From NCBI GenBank assembly GCA_964350135.1, contig CAYGJN010000001.1, positions 1 to 58,524 of the forward strand: a stretch of 58,524 nucleotides of DNA. The letters run 5' to 3'. This DNA is from CAYGJN01 sp964350135 (GTDB lineage: Bacteria; Bdellovibrionota; Bacteriovoracia; Bacteriovoracales; Bacteriovoracaceae). A program made the translations under genes and the position numbers. Within the stretch, counting starts at the first letter, position 1. Each line of letters starts with the position of its first letter. The notes beneath the pieces are model-generated. The model ran no database searches. It was not told where the DNA came from and saw only the letters and a list, made by a program, of their open reading frames with translations. This document shows positions 35,888-45,187 of this stretch, in pieces.

Positions 35888-38287
35888 ATGGATTATAAAT
35901 TTTCTGACATTGAAAAAAAATGGCAACAGTACTGGGATGAGAAGAAAACCTTTAAAGCTGTAGTCGATACTACAAAACCTAAATACTATGTTCTCGATAT
36001 GTTTCCTTACCCGTCAGGGTCTGGTCTCCATGTAGGACATCCAGAAGGTTATACTGCTACAGATATAATGGCCCGATATAAAAGAATGAAAGGCTTTAAT
36101 GTTTTACATCCAATGGGCTGGGATTCATTTGGATTACCTGCAGAAAATTACGCCATTAAAACAGGTACTCATCCAGAAAAAATTACTCGTGAAAATATTA
36201 AAAATTTTACAAGACAACTAAAGGCCATTGGTTTTAGTTATGATTGGGACCGAGAAATAGCTACAAGTAATGTGGACTATTACAGGTGGACTCAGTGGAT
36301 CTTCGTGCAACTTTATAATAAAGGCCTTGCTTATGAAGATGAAATTTCTGTGAACTGGTGCCCAGAACTTAAAACAGTATTGGCCAACGAAGAGGTTATT
36401 GACGGCAAGTCTGAAGTTGGTGGCCACCCAGTTGTTAGACGTCCTATGAAGCAATGGATGTTAAAAATCACAGAGTATGCTGAACGTTTATTATCAGATC
36501 TTGATTCACTAGATTGGCCTGAAAATATTAAAGAATTGCAAAGAAATTGGATCGGAAAAAGCGAAGGGGCTGAAGTTGAATTTAAAATTGATGGTCATAA
36601 CCAATCTTTAAAAGTTTTTACAACTCGCCCAGATACACTTTTTGGTGCAACTTATATGGTTGTCGCTCCCGAGCATAATTTAGTTGAACAAATCACAACA
36701 AGTGAAAATAGAGAGAATGTTCAAAACTACCTAAAGTCCATTGCCACAAAATCAGACCTTGAAAGAACGGATCTTAATAAAGACAAGTCCGGTGTTTTTA
36801 CTGGGGCCTATGGAATTAACCCTGTTAATAATCAAAAGATTCCAATTTGGGTTGCAGACTACGTTCTTATCACCTATGGAACAGGATCAATTATGGCAGT
36901 TCCAGCTCATGACCAAAGAGACTGGGAGTTTGCTAAAAAGTATGACCTTCCTATCGTTCAGGTTTTAGAAGGTGGTGATATCCAAGAAGCTGCCCACACA
37001 GGAGAAGGCTCTCATATCAATTCTGATTTTTTAGATGGTTTAAATAAAACTGATGCGATTTCTAAGATGACTCAATTTCTTGAAAGTAAAAATCTTGGAA
37101 CAGGTAAAATAAATTATAAACTTCGTGATTGGCTTTTTTCTCGTCAACGTTATTGGGGTGAACCATTTCCAGTTTTGAAATTTGAAGATGGATCTGTGAG
37201 ATGCCTTGATGCTGACGAGCTTCCAGTTACTCTTCCTGAAGTGGAAAAATACGAACCATCAGGAACAGGTGAGTCACCTCTTGCAACTATTGATTCTTGG
37301 CTAAATATTACTGACCCAAAGACTGGCAAGAAGGCCAAAAGAGAAACAAATACAATGCCTCAATGGGCCGGGTCGTGTTGGTATTATCTTCGCTTTATTG
37401 ACCCAACAAACGAAAACGAGCCGTGGGATAAAGAGCTAGAAAAATACTGGATGCCAGTTGATCTTTATATTGGAGGAGTAGAACATGCCACCCTTCACCT
37501 TCTCTATGCTCGTTTTTGGCATAAAGTACTTTTTGATTTAGGTTTTGTTTCAACTAATGAGCCTTTTAAAAAGCTTGTAAACCAAGGGCTTATCCTCGGC
37601 GAAGACGGGGAGAAAATGAGCAAATCAAGAGGTAATGTTGTAAACCCTGATGATGTTATTCAAGAAATGGGTGCTGATACTTTAAGACTGTATGAGATGT
37701 TTATGGGCCCTCTTGAAAAAGTGAAGCCATGGCAAATAAAAGGTACTAAAGGCGTTTTCTCTTTTCTTGCTCGTGTGCAAAAAGTTTTTGGAAATCCTGA
37801 AAATATTAAATCTGGTGATGAAAATCCTGAAACTGTAAAACTTCTTCACAAAACAATTAAAAAAGTAGGAGATGATATTGAGCATCTTCGCTTTAATACA
37901 GGGATTTCCCAAATGATGATTTTTGCAAATCATTGTATGAAGATAAAAGCTGTAACAAAAGAAACTGCTGAACAATTTATACTTTTGCTTGCCCCTTACG
38001 CTCCTCACTTAGCTGAAGAGATTTGGCAAGGACTTGGACATACTGAGACTCTTGCTTATGAGCCATGGCCCAAGTTTAATGCTGATCTTGCTAAAGATGA
38101 CCTAATTACTATGGCCGTACAAATTAATGGCAAGACAAGAGGAACCTTAGAAGTTGCAGCTGATATTGCAAAAGATGATTTTCTTTCTCAGGTTAAATCT
38201 GATGAAAAATTTGTTAAATACCTTCAGGGCAATATTGTTAAAGAAATTTTTGTTCCAGGAAAGATTTGTAATCTTATTGTGAAGTAG
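35888..38287 (+). CDS. leuS: Leucyl-tRNA synthetase
   Basis: A class Ia synthetase of about 799 residues that charges tRNA-Leu. The HIGH-type motif is in SGLHVGHPEGYT, the CP1 editing domain carries TTRPDTLFGATYMVVAPEH and YGTGSIMAVPAHDQRD, and the KMSKS loop is GEKMSKSRGNVV. The zinc-finger, anticodon-binding and C-terminal domains follow in order. I chose the ATG at 35888 because AAAAGG lies seven bases before it and the family begins at YKFSDIEKKWQ. An ATG at 35864 has no ribosome site. It is slightly shorter than E. coli LeuS (860). Confidence 0.95.
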   Translation: MDYKFSDIEKKWQQYWDEKKTFKAVVDTTKPKYYVLDMFPYPSGSGLHVGHPEGYTATDIMARYKRMKGFNVLHPMGWDSFGLPAENYAIKTGTHPEKITRENIKNFTRQLKAIGFSYDWDREIATSNVDYYRWTQWIFVQLYNKGLAYEDEISVNWCPELKTVLANEEVIDGKSEVGGHPVVRRPMKQWMLKITEYAERLLSDLDSLDWPENIKELQRNWIGKSEGAEVEFKIDGHNQSLKVFTTRPDTLFGATYMVVAPEHNLVEQITTSENRENVQNYLKSIATKSDLERTDLNKDKSGVFTGAYGINPVNNQKIPIWVADYVLITYGTGSIMAVPAHDQRDWEFAKKYDLPIVQVLEGGDIQEAAHTGEGSHINSDFLDGLNKTDAISKMTQFLESKNLGTGKINYKLRDWLFSRQRYWGEPFPVLKFEDGSVRCLDADELPVTLPEVEKYEPSGTGESPLATIDSWLNITDPKTGKKAKRETNTMPQWAGSCWYYLRFIDPTNENEPWDKELEKYWMPVDLYIGGVEHATLHLLYARFWHKVLFDLGFVSTNEPFKKLVNQGLILGEDGEKMSKSRGNVVNPDDVIQEMGADTLRLYEMFMGPLEKVKPWQIKGTKGVFSFLARVQKVFGNPENIKSGDENPETVKLLHKTIKKVGDDIEHLRFNTGISQMMIFANHCMKIKAVTKETAEQFILLLAPYAPHLAEEIWQGLGHTETLAYEPWPKFNADLAKDDLITMAVQINGKTRGTLEVAADIAKDDFLSQVKSDEKFVKYLQGNIVKEIFVPGKICNLIVK

Positions 38288-38684
38288 AATTTTTCTTTTT
38301 CAAATATTCTTGAAATTTATTGTGAAGTTCGCAAACTGATTCTTTTGGGACAATTTTTTCTCTTTTGGGATCGTTGTACCCCCACTCTACTGCTTTATAA
38401 AATTTCTTATAATCTTCGCTAGAAGATTTTTCGATCATGTAATCTAAAAGATGCTTAGCAATAACTGATTTATTAGTTGTTGTTATTTCATGATAAAGAT
38501 ACTTTTGCAGTTCATCTTGTTTTTCAGTTTTGATAAGTGTTTTAATTTGGACTTCAGAAAGATTAGTCTTATGTGGCCATTTGGTAAACTGACAGGCCCA
38601 AATACTGGAACTAAAAAATATTATTAACAAAATTTTCAAATAAACCCTCTTTAGGGTTATCGACAAATTGGCAAAAAAACTCAA
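38274..38684 (-). CDS. Small putative lipoprotein, unknown function
   Basis: A 136-residue protein with an N-terminal hydrophobic segment ending SSSIWAC, a plausible lipobox with Cys31. The mature part is helical and charged, with one further Cys (SVCELHNKF). No family is recognised. It is convergent with leuS and overlaps its end by 14 bases. Just upstream (29 bases) on the same strand is the DGK1-like kinase gene, so both may be cotranscribed. Confidence 0.45.
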   Translation of the reverse strand: MSFFANLSITLKRVYLKILLIIFFSSSIWACQFTKWPHKTNLSEVQIKTLIKTEKQDELQKYLYHEITTTNKSVIAKHLLDYMIEKSSSEDYKKFYKAVEWGYNDPKREKIVPKESVCELHNKFQEYLKKKNSTSQ

Positions 38685-38713
38685 ATAAGGTTCTTGATAA
38701 GTAAAATCAGGTT

Positions 38714-39382
38714 TTAAAAAATCTGAAAGAAGATATTTAAAAAAGTAAGTCCTGCACCAGAAATAACAGGAATAGTGAGATTATCGTCAATAATAACTGA
38801 GCAAAGCTCCGAAAAACTTCCTATAACACCTGCCAAAAGAGAAAAGAAGAGAAGGCCTAACGTAGGCTCACTATAGTAAAGACCAAAAATTAAAGTGATA
38901 AGATAACAAACACAAAATCCTGCAACACTACCTTGCACACTTTTATTAGGAAGAATTTTATCCGTTCCATAACGAATTCCAAAATAAGAAGAAATTGGAT
39001 CTGAAAATGCTAAAAATAAAAGTGAGAGCAGTGCAATTTGTTCATCATAGAGATAAAGACAAAGTCCAAAGCCAAGGGCATAAAATGGAAGACCACTTAA
39101 TGAGTTCACTTCACTCTTTCTCATAAACGGTCCCAATAATTTTAAAAAGAAACTATTCATGGAAGGAAAGCGAAGTCTGATAAATTCCATAGTGAAGCTA
39201 AAGGCAGCAAAGGCCAAAATCATATAAGCAAAACGGTTGTCTTGCTGAAGGTAGTCGAACTCTTTATAAATAAGAATTCCCGATACCCCAAAACATATAT
39301 GCCAAAGCTTTCTAACCAAGTGAATATCACTTCGCCTATGAAATGCTGAGGTAAATACCTGAAATTGTTTACTTTCTTCCAT
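38714..39382 (-). CDS. DGK1/dolichol-kinase-like CTP-dependent lipid kinase
   Basis: A 222-residue polytopic membrane protein of the phosphatidate cytidylyltransferase/dolichol kinase/phytol kinase group. The start RKLWHICFGVSGILIY has the family His. LAFSDPISSYFGIRYGTDKI and KSVQGSVAG match the CTP-binding signature DP-x(2)-x-x-G-x(2)-G and the GS-x-AG motif. GSFSELCSVIIDDNLTIPVISGAGL holds the conserved C-terminal D-D/N turn. About six helices are predicted. The natural lipid (diacylglycerol, polyprenol or phytol) cannot be told from sequence. Confidence 0.7.
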   Translation of the reverse strand: MEESKQFQVFTSAFHRRSDIHLVRKLWHICFGVSGILIYKEFDYLQQDNRFAYMILAFAAFSFTMEFIRLRFPSMNSFFLKLLGPFMRKSEVNSLSGLPFYALGFGLCLYLYDEQIALLSLLFLAFSDPISSYFGIRYGTDKILPNKSVQGSVAGFCVCYLITLIFGLYYSEPTLGLLFFSLLAGVIGSFSELCSVIIDDNLTIPVISGAGLTFLNIFFQIF

Positions 39383-39496
39383 TTAAAACCTATTTAATCA
39401 ACAATAGCCTTAAAAGCAAGATCAATAAAGCTTCCTTAGAAAAATGACAGATATGTTAACTTATTAAAATTGCAGGGAATTTCTATATTTTGCCCC

Positions 39497-39524
39497 TTTC
39501 AAAACGTGAAAATCTATCTATAAT
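39497..39524 (+). promoter_or_regulatory. Putative promoter of the FlhG-like gene
   Basis: A consensus -10 TATAAT at 39519-39524 with a weak -35 (TTTCAA at 39497-39502, 16-base spacing). It is four bases before the earliest possible start codon (GTG at 39528), which argues that the true start is the ATG at 39567. The -35 box is poor, so confidence is moderate. Confidence 0.45.
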
Positions 39525-39566
39525 AATGTGTCGGCTCATGATGGGCAGATATCAAAAGTGGATGCC

Positions 39567-40511
39567 ATGGCATTAAGCGAGCAATTGGAAGGCCTAAGAC
39601 AAACCATGAAGGCCCATGAAAAGCAACAGATCTGGGCCATTGGTGGTGGAAAAGGTGGCGTTGGAAAAAGTCTTTTCGCTGCTAATATTTCTATCTGTCT
39701 TGCTCTTTTAGGAAATAAAGTAATTACCATTGATCTAGATTTAGGTGGAGCTAATCTTCACACATGTCTTGGTGTACCAATTCCCAAGATGACACTTTCA
39801 GACTATGTAACTAAAAATGTTGATAAGCTTGATGATCTTGTTACTCCGACTCCTATTAAAAATTTAAGCCTTATTAGTGGCGCCCAGGATGCAGTTGGAA
39901 TTGCAAACTTAAAACATCTTCAAAAAACAAAGTTGATGACTAAGCTTGGGAGACTGGATGCTGATTATATCATTTTTGATTTAGGTGCCGGTACATCTTT
40001 TAATACACTCGACTTTTTTATAATGGCCAACAAAGGTATTCTGGTTGTTCTCCCTGAACCAACATCTATTGAAAATACATACCGCTTTATTAGATCTATG
40101 TACCATAGAAGAATTAGCCAAGTTGAAGAGCTCTTAGACATTAGGCCTCTTATTAATAAGGCCATGAATACAAAACTCGGTGAAACAATCTCACCATCAG
40201 AGATTATTCATAGAGCAATTGAAATTGATCACGACATGGGTATGAAGCTTAAACGAGAAGTTGAAAAACTTTGTCCAAAGCTTGTTATAAACCAAGTTCG
40301 AACTCAAGCAGATATAGATATAGGCTTTTCTATGAAGAGCATTTGCAAACGTTATTTCGGAGTTAATCTCGATTATATTGGATACCTTGATTATGATTCA
40401 GCAGTTTGGCAAAGTGTGAAAAGAAGAAAACCTCTTCTTCTAGAATTTCCTAATAGCAAATTGGTGAATAATTTTGATCGTATCGTTAACAGACTTTTAG
40501 GTGAATCATGA
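39567..40511 (+). CDS. FlhG/MinD-like ParA-family ATPase
   Basis: About 314 residues of a deviant-Walker P-loop ATPase. Walker A is IGGGKGGVGKS with the signature lysine, the second motif is TIDLDLGGANLHTC, and DYIIFDLGAGTS is Walker B-like. The C-terminal MinD-like amphipathic extension is not obvious. FlhG/YlxH proteins set flagellar number and position, and MinD sets the division site. The ATG at 39567 is preferred since a TATAAT lies just before the alternative GTG at 39528. It overlaps the J-domain-HTH gene by four bases, an arrangement that suggests a shared complex. Confidence 0.75.
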   Translation: MALSEQLEGLRQTMKAHEKQQIWAIGGGKGGVGKSLFAANISICLALLGNKVITIDLDLGGANLHTCLGVPIPKMTLSDYVTKNVDKLDDLVTPTPIKNLSLISGAQDAVGIANLKHLQKTKLMTKLGRLDADYIIFDLGAGTSFNTLDFFIMANKGILVVLPEPTSIENTYRFIRSMYHRRISQVEELLDIRPLINKAMNTKLGETISPSEIIHRAIEIDHDMGMKLKREVEKLCPKLVINQVRTQADIDIGFSMKSICKRYFGVNLDYIGYLDYDSAVWQSVKRRKPLLLEFPNSKLVNNFDRIVNRLLGES

Positions 40512-41227
40512 ATCCAGAACATTATCAAAGCAAAGCTAAAACTAATAATTATTATGAAATTCTAGAGGTTTCTACAAATGCAACGGAAGAAGAAATTTAT
40601 GAAGCATTTAGTAGGGCCAAGAATGCATACTCAGGCCAAAGCATTGCTCTTTACTCTTTGCTAACAGAAGACGAATGCAAAGCAATCTTGGAAATGGTTG
40701 AAGAAGCCTACTCAATACTAGGTGACCCTGCAAAAAGAGCAAGTTATGATGAAGCAAGAGGCTTTAATAAAAATAAAGAACGAGAGCAAGAACAAAGTCC
40801 AACATCCCCTCTAGCAAAAGCTGTAAGCCAGCATGCTGAAAGTATTAAAAATACTAGCTCAATGAATTATGATGATTATAAAATCTCACACAAAGAAGCA
40901 GAGGTCTCAAAAGTCTCCGCGAGAAATAGGTATGCCCTTGAATATAAAATTGATGAAGAAATGGAAAATGAAATTGAAACTTGCACCGAGTTCTCTGGTG
41001 AGTTTCTAAAAAGAATTCGAGAATACAAAGGTGTTAGTGTCGAAAGACTTGCTGACATGACAAAAATTTCTAAAACGTTTATCCGAAATATTGAAGCTGA
41101 AGAAAAAGGTAATCTCCCCGCTCATGTTTATGTCCGAGGGTTTATTTACCAATATGCAAAAACTCTAAAGCTTAACCCAGATCTTGTGGCTACAAGCTAT
41201 ATCAAACGTATAAAACAAGATGCATGA
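40508..41227 (+). CDS. Degenerate J-domain fused to a RodZ-type HTH
   Basis: A 239-residue fusion. Residues about 13-85 follow the DnaJ J-domain pattern (NNYYEILEVSTNATEEEIYEAF, then AYSILGDPAKRASYDEARG as the last helix). The HPD motif that activates DnaK is replaced by SGQ (residues 42-44), so DnaK stimulation is unlikely. A linker of about 70 residues leads to a Cro/RodZ-like helix-turn-helix at about 165-230 (FLKRIREYKGVSVERLADMT and TFIRNIEAEEKGNLPAHVYVRGF, the HTH_25 signature). No membrane helix follows, unlike RodZ. Coupling with the FlhG-like ATPase suggests a role in positioning or in transcription of polar structures. Confidence 0.7.
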   Translation: MNPEHYQSKAKTNNYYEILEVSTNATEEEIYEAFSRAKNAYSGQSIALYSLLTEDECKAILEMVEEAYSILGDPAKRASYDEARGFNKNKEREQEQSPTSPLAKAVSQHAESIKNTSSMNYDDYKISHKEAEVSKVSARNRYALEYKIDEEMENEIETCTEFSGEFLKRIREYKGVSVERLADMTKISKTFIRNIEAEEKGNLPAHVYVRGFIYQYAKTLKLNPDLVATSYIKRIKQDA

Positions 41228-42176
41228 GACTATCCTCATTGAAGTAAGTTCAGAAGATTTTGAAAGTTTTATCAGACTGGATCAATTTTTAACTGCTAAA
41301 ACTGACTTAAGCCGAAACCTTGTTAAGAACCTTTTCGAACAAGGAGAGATTACTTCAAAGAAGAAATTAAAACTTAATAAAATGCCACCAACTGGAACAA
41401 GTATTGAGATTCAAATTCCACCTGCTATTCCTAGTGAGGCCCTCGCTGAAGATATTGACCTTAATATTTTATTCGAAGATGAGTATCTTCTTTTTGTAGA
41501 TAAACCAGCAGGCATGGTCACTCACCCTGCTCCTGGAAATTATACTGGTACATTGGTAAACGCAATTCTTCACCATTGCCCAGACCTTAAGGGTGTCGGT
41601 GGAGTTAAAAGACCAGGCATTGTTCACAGACTTGATAAAGGTACATCAGGTGTTATGGTAGTTGCTAAAGACCATAAAACTCATGAAGGTCTAATCAAAC
41701 TTTTTTCTAGCCATACTATTAAAAGAAAATATGTGGCCCTTGGTATGAAAAAAGAAATTCCACGAAGCGGAACAATTAGAACCCTCATTAATCGAAACCC
41801 CAAAAATAGACTTAAAATGACCTCAAGAACCTCAGAGGGGAAAGAAGCTATAACTTATTACAAAGTACTATCAAGTGGCTGCGGACTCTATTTTATGGAA
41901 CTCACTTTAGAAACAGGAAGAACTCATCAGATTCGCGTTCATTTGAGTGAGAAACTAGGTATTCCTGTGCTCAATGATTCTCTTTATGGAAATCCTAACC
42001 AAGAAGTCTTAAGACTTGCTGACGATCTTAAAAGCTTTATTCAAGATTATGAGCATCCATTTCTACACGCCAAAAGTCTAGGTTTTACTCATCCTATTAC
42101 AAATAAAGAACTTTATTTTGAAAGTCCAATCCCTTCACCTTTTTCTCAAATTCTGGAAAAAATGAATGGCCAATGA
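41220..42176 (+). CDS. rluD: RluD-family rRNA/tRNA pseudouridine synthase
   Basis: A 318-residue RluA-family enzyme with an N-terminal S4 RNA-binding domain (about 15-70, RLDQFLTAKTDLSRNLVKNLFEQG) and a catalytic domain. Motif I is VDKPAGMVTHP, motif II is GIVHRLDKGTSGVMV with the catalytic Asp, and GRTHQIRVHL is motif III. RluD modifies helix 69 of 23S rRNA. Among RluA-type enzymes, the S4 domain, length and motif II favour RluD over RluA/RluC. It overlaps the HTH gene by eight bases and the next gene by eleven. Confidence 0.85.
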   Translation: MHETILIEVSSEDFESFIRLDQFLTAKTDLSRNLVKNLFEQGEITSKKKLKLNKMPPTGTSIEIQIPPAIPSEALAEDIDLNILFEDEYLLFVDKPAGMVTHPAPGNYTGTLVNAILHHCPDLKGVGGVKRPGIVHRLDKGTSGVMVVAKDHKTHEGLIKLFSSHTIKRKYVALGMKKEIPRSGTIRTLINRNPKNRLKMTSRTSEGKEAITYYKVLSSGCGLYFMELTLETGRTHQIRVHLSEKLGIPVLNDSLYGNPNQEVLRLADDLKSFIQDYEHPFLHAKSLGFTHPITNKELYFESPIPSPFSQILEKMNGQ

Positions 42177-42744
42177 AATTTTTGCAAGAGAGTTCTCACA
42201 AGGTAGCCTCGTTGTCTTTGATAATAAGCCTGACCTTGATTTTCATTTTGTAAAACAAGTCCATGGTAATCAAGTTTTATCTAGTTTTGATACAACAAGT
42301 GAAGCTGATGGCATGATTGGTGACTATAACACCAAGCTGGCCATTATTACTGCAGACTGCTTACCTATATTGTTTCTAGGTGAAAAAAACTACGCCTTTA
42401 TTCATGCTGGTTGGAAGGGGCTTCAACAAAAGATAATTGGAAACTCTAATATAAAAAAAATTAAGCCTTTGCATATCTTTATTGGCCCAAGCATCCAGGC
42501 AAACTCCTTTGAGGTTCAAGAAGATTTTAAACTTCATTTTCCCCATGCAAAACTGATATTAAAAAAACAAAAACTCTTTTTTAATCTTCAAGAGGAAGCT
42601 CTTTTGCAAATAAGTCAAAACTATCCAAATACCCAAGTAGAAGTCTCCTCTATTGACACTTTTACTAGCGCACAGTTTCATAGTTACAGGCGAAACAAAA
42701 CAGTTCTTAGAAATTGGAATGTCTTTCTTCCTGGCTTGAGCTGA
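42166..42744 (+). CDS. YfiH-family multicopper polyphenol oxidase / purine nucleoside phosphorylase-like
   Basis: A 192-residue Cu-oxidase_4/DUF152 protein. The conserved metal or active-site residues are in VKQVHGNQVL (His), LAIITADCLPILF (Cys) and YAFIHAGWKGL (His), and FIGPSIQANSFEV is a further family block. Characterised members phosphorolyse or deaminate purine nucleosides; the older laccase label reflects oxidase activity in some. It is shorter than the usual 240-260 residues because the N-terminal strands are trimmed, but all three key residues remain. It overlaps rluD in another frame, so translation is coupled. Confidence 0.8.
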   Translation: MANEIFAREFSQGSLVVFDNKPDLDFHFVKQVHGNQVLSSFDTTSEADGMIGDYNTKLAIITADCLPILFLGEKNYAFIHAGWKGLQQKIIGNSNIKKIKPLHIFIGPSIQANSFEVQEDFKLHFPHAKLILKKQKLFFNLQEEALLQISQNYPNTQVEVSSIDTFTSAQFHSYRRNKTVLRNWNVFLPGLS

Positions 42745-42782
42745 TTTTGTTATAATTTCTTTTTAACTTAACGGAGACCTCT

Positions 42783-43925
42783 ATGGAACATAAATCCCTA
42801 ACTCTTGATGGCTTTAATGGACGTCATCTTTTACTTCTTCTCTTGGCAGTTGCAGCCTCAGGGATATCTCTTTATTTAACAAATCATTATATGGACTTTC
42901 ATTTTCCTAGTGGATTAGTTGGTGGCTCATTATGTGATATAAATTCAACGTTTAATTGTGATGCTTCTACCTCCTCTGCATTTAGCAATATATTAGGAAT
43001 TCCCATTTCAGTATTTGGATTATTCTTTGGAGCTAATCTTATCCTAGCTACTATTTTTGCGAACCCTGACTGGGAAAGGATTAATCACGCACTTTCTTAT
43101 CTAAATGTCATTGGATGCTTTATTCTTTTGGTTTATTCTTTTTTTGCATTAGGTTCTTTTTGTCCTTTTTGTATGGGCTATTGGGGCTGTTCTGCAATTA
43201 TTGCTTATCTTTTTTATAAGTATGGAGTTCCCCTATCGATGCCAAGTCCTTCAAGCCTGGCAATAGTTGGCGCTCTTGCCGTTTTTATAATTGGTGCCTA
43301 CGGTTGGAATATTAGCGAAAAAGAGAAAAAAGCTAAAAGAATGTCTTTCGCTCTCGCACAACAATTTAGAAATTTGCCTGCAGTAGTGACTCCTGATTCT
43401 CCTCATAAAATTCATATGAGCACTGAGAATTTTAAGGATGCGCCATTGAGGATTTCAAAATTTTCAGACTTTCAATGTCCTGCCTGTAAAGATTTTGCAG
43501 ACAATATCCCTAAACTAATCGAGCGCTATAAAGGAAAAATTAATATCCAGTATCTTTTTTATCCATTAGACAGCAATTGTAATACAGGTATGAAAAGACA
43601 ATTACACCCTCTTGCTTGTGAGGCTGCATATCTGGCCCATTGTTCAAAAGAGAAATTTGCAACAGTTCATGATGAAATTTTTCATCATCAGGCAGGGCTT
43701 ACTCAAACTTGGATTGATAAAAAAGCTAATGAGCTTGGAGTATTAGAATGTAAAAACTCGGCTGATACGAAAAGTTTTGTGCAAGAACAAGTAGAGACTG
43801 GTAATAAAGTTGGTGTTCAGTCTACACCGACACTTGTTATTAATGGGAAAAGAATTGCAGGATCTCTTCCTCTAAGCCAGTTTTATCTTTTACTAGATGA
43901 GCTTTTAAAAATGCAAAACCAGTGA
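42783..43925 (+). CDS. VKOR-DsbA fusion (disulfide-bond formation)
   Basis: A 380-residue membrane protein joining a vitamin K epoxide reductase domain (about residues 15-175, four to five helices) to a periplasmic thioredoxin-like domain. The VKOR part has the loop Cys pair Cys51/Cys59 and the active-site CPFC at 127-130. The DsbA-like part has CPAC (232-235) and the cis-Pro loop QSTPTLVINGKRI. It should oxidise exported proteins and pass electrons to quinone in one polypeptide, replacing a separate DsbA/DsbB pair. It overlaps tatD by four bases. No DsbB is seen in the window. Confidence 0.85.
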   Translation: MEHKSLTLDGFNGRHLLLLLLAVAASGISLYLTNHYMDFHFPSGLVGGSLCDINSTFNCDASTSSAFSNILGIPISVFGLFFGANLILATIFANPDWERINHALSYLNVIGCFILLVYSFFALGSFCPFCMGYWGCSAIIAYLFYKYGVPLSMPSPSSLAIVGALAVFIIGAYGWNISEKEKKAKRMSFALAQQFRNLPAVVTPDSPHKIHMSTENFKDAPLRISKFSDFQCPACKDFADNIPKLIERYKGKINIQYLFYPLDSNCNTGMKRQLHPLACEAAYLAHCSKEKFATVHDEIFHHQAGLTQTWIDKKANELGVLECKNSADTKSFVQEQVETGNKVGVQSTPTLVINGKRIAGSLPLSQFYLLLDELLKMQNQ

Positions 43926-44692
43926 AAAAATTTATTGAAACCCATTGTCACCTAGACTATCTCAAGGATCTTCCTACAAATAAGATCCTTGAGAAGGCCA
44001 AAGCTGAAGGCATTGAAAAATTTATTACTATTGCTGTTGAGCCAGATAATTTAGAAATTGTTAAAAATCTTGCTGAAACTTATGAAGAAGTATTTTTCAC
44101 ACAGGGTATTCATCCACATGAGGCAAGGCTTATTACAGCTGAAGCCTTTCAAACTATTGAGCAAACTGCAAAAACTCACCCCAAATGTGTCGCAGTTGGT
44201 GAAATAGGACTTGATTATCATTATGATAACTCTCCTCGTGAAAAACAAAGAGAGGTCTTTAGAAAACATCTTGATTTGGCATCACGAATTGATAAGCCTG
44301 TAGTTATTCACTCAAGAGAGGCTGATGAAGATACAATAAACATTCTTAAAGAGTTTTCTGATCCTCTTAAAAAGAAAGGGGTCATTCACAGCTTTACTGC
44401 AGGAAAAAAACTTGCTGAGTTTGCACTTTCTGAAGGTTTCTACCTAGGCTTTAATGGAATTATTACTTTTAAAAAGGCCGAAAATGTTAGAGATATTGTG
44501 GCACTAACTCCAATTAATCAAATTCTTTTTGAAACAGACTCTCCATTTCTCACTCCTGTTCCTCATCGTGGAAAAGAAAATGCACCTTTTTATCTACCTT
44601 TTATTGCTAGTGAGATTGCAAAAATCTTGAATATAGATGAGCAAACTCTTAACCAACAAGTTTATCAAAACTCAGAAAATTTATTTTTTTAA
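43922..44692 (+). CDS. tatD: TatD-family metal-dependent DNase
   Basis: A 256-residue TIM-barrel hydrolase. The metal ligands are in FIETHCHLDYL (HxH), VAVGEIGLDYHYD (Glu), PVVIHSREADED (His), GVIHSFTAG (His) and LFETDSPFL (Asp). TatD enzymes are 3'-5' DNases involved in repair and peroxide stress. Translation starts with GTG at 43922, overlapping the VKOR-DsbA stop. The gene is convergent with the following thioesterase-like gene and overlaps it by 12 bases. Confidence 0.9.
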   Translation: MKKFIETHCHLDYLKDLPTNKILEKAKAEGIEKFITIAVEPDNLEIVKNLAETYEEVFFTQGIHPHEARLITAEAFQTIEQTAKTHPKCVAVGEIGLDYHYDNSPREKQREVFRKHLDLASRIDKPVVIHSREADEDTINILKEFSDPLKKKGVIHSFTAGKKLAEFALSEGFYLGFNGIITFKKAENVRDIVALTPINQILFETDSPFLTPVPHRGKENAPFYLPFIASEIAKILNIDEQTLNQQVYQNSENLFF

Positions 44693-45187
44693 TTTTAAAG
44701 AAAGTGTAAGTGTGAAATTAGCTACGGGCTCATCACCAAGTTTTGTGGGGACAGTTGCATAGACATTAATTAATTCATTTTCTCGCTCTCCAGACTCAAG
44801 AGTCCTGGCCATAAGAGCTCGCACTTTTTCACCTTCAGTGCAAATGAAATGAGTAGGACCTTCTGCTCTTTTCAGGAAATCTGCTTTGAAATCTTTAAAA
44901 ACAAGTGAGATATTTTTTTCAGATTCTCTAATAAGTTTCATGGCCATAAGCCCTGCAGCCATATCAGCTCCACAAGCAAGAGTTCCAAAATAAAGAGATC
45001 CAATATGATTTTTTGTTTTAAAATTAAGAGGTATCTGAATTTCACATCTATTTTGAGTAAGCTCAATTAGCTTTGGACCACAAAAACCAAGCAAAGGGAT
45101 TTTAAAGCCAAAAAGTTTTATCATCCAACTTTCTTTAAAACTTTGAGGAAGTCTTTCTTCTAACTCAGATCTTAAACTAGCTATCAT
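44681..45187 (-). CDS. DUF4442-type hot-dog-fold protein
   Basis: About 168 residues resembling the hot-dog thioesterase-like DUF4442/YiiD-C group. A central HIGSLYFGTLACGADMAAGLMAM helix (split over the fold) and CEIQIPLNFKTKN strand are recognisable, and late strands carry INVYATVPTKLGDEPVANFTLTL. No clear catalytic residue can be named. It may act on acyl-CoA or be a binding protein. The ATG at 45187 is preferred, with AAGG six bases upstream, over a TTG at 45193. It overlaps the end of the YhaM-like gene by 11 bases. Confidence 0.6.
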   Translation of the reverse strand: MIASLRSELEERLPQSFKESWMIKLFGFKIPLLGFCGPKLIELTQNRCEIQIPLNFKTKNHIGSLYFGTLACGADMAAGLMAMKLIRESEKNISLVFKDFKADFLKRAEGPTHFICTEGEKVRALMARTLESGERENELINVYATVPTKLGDEPVANFTLTLSLKLKK

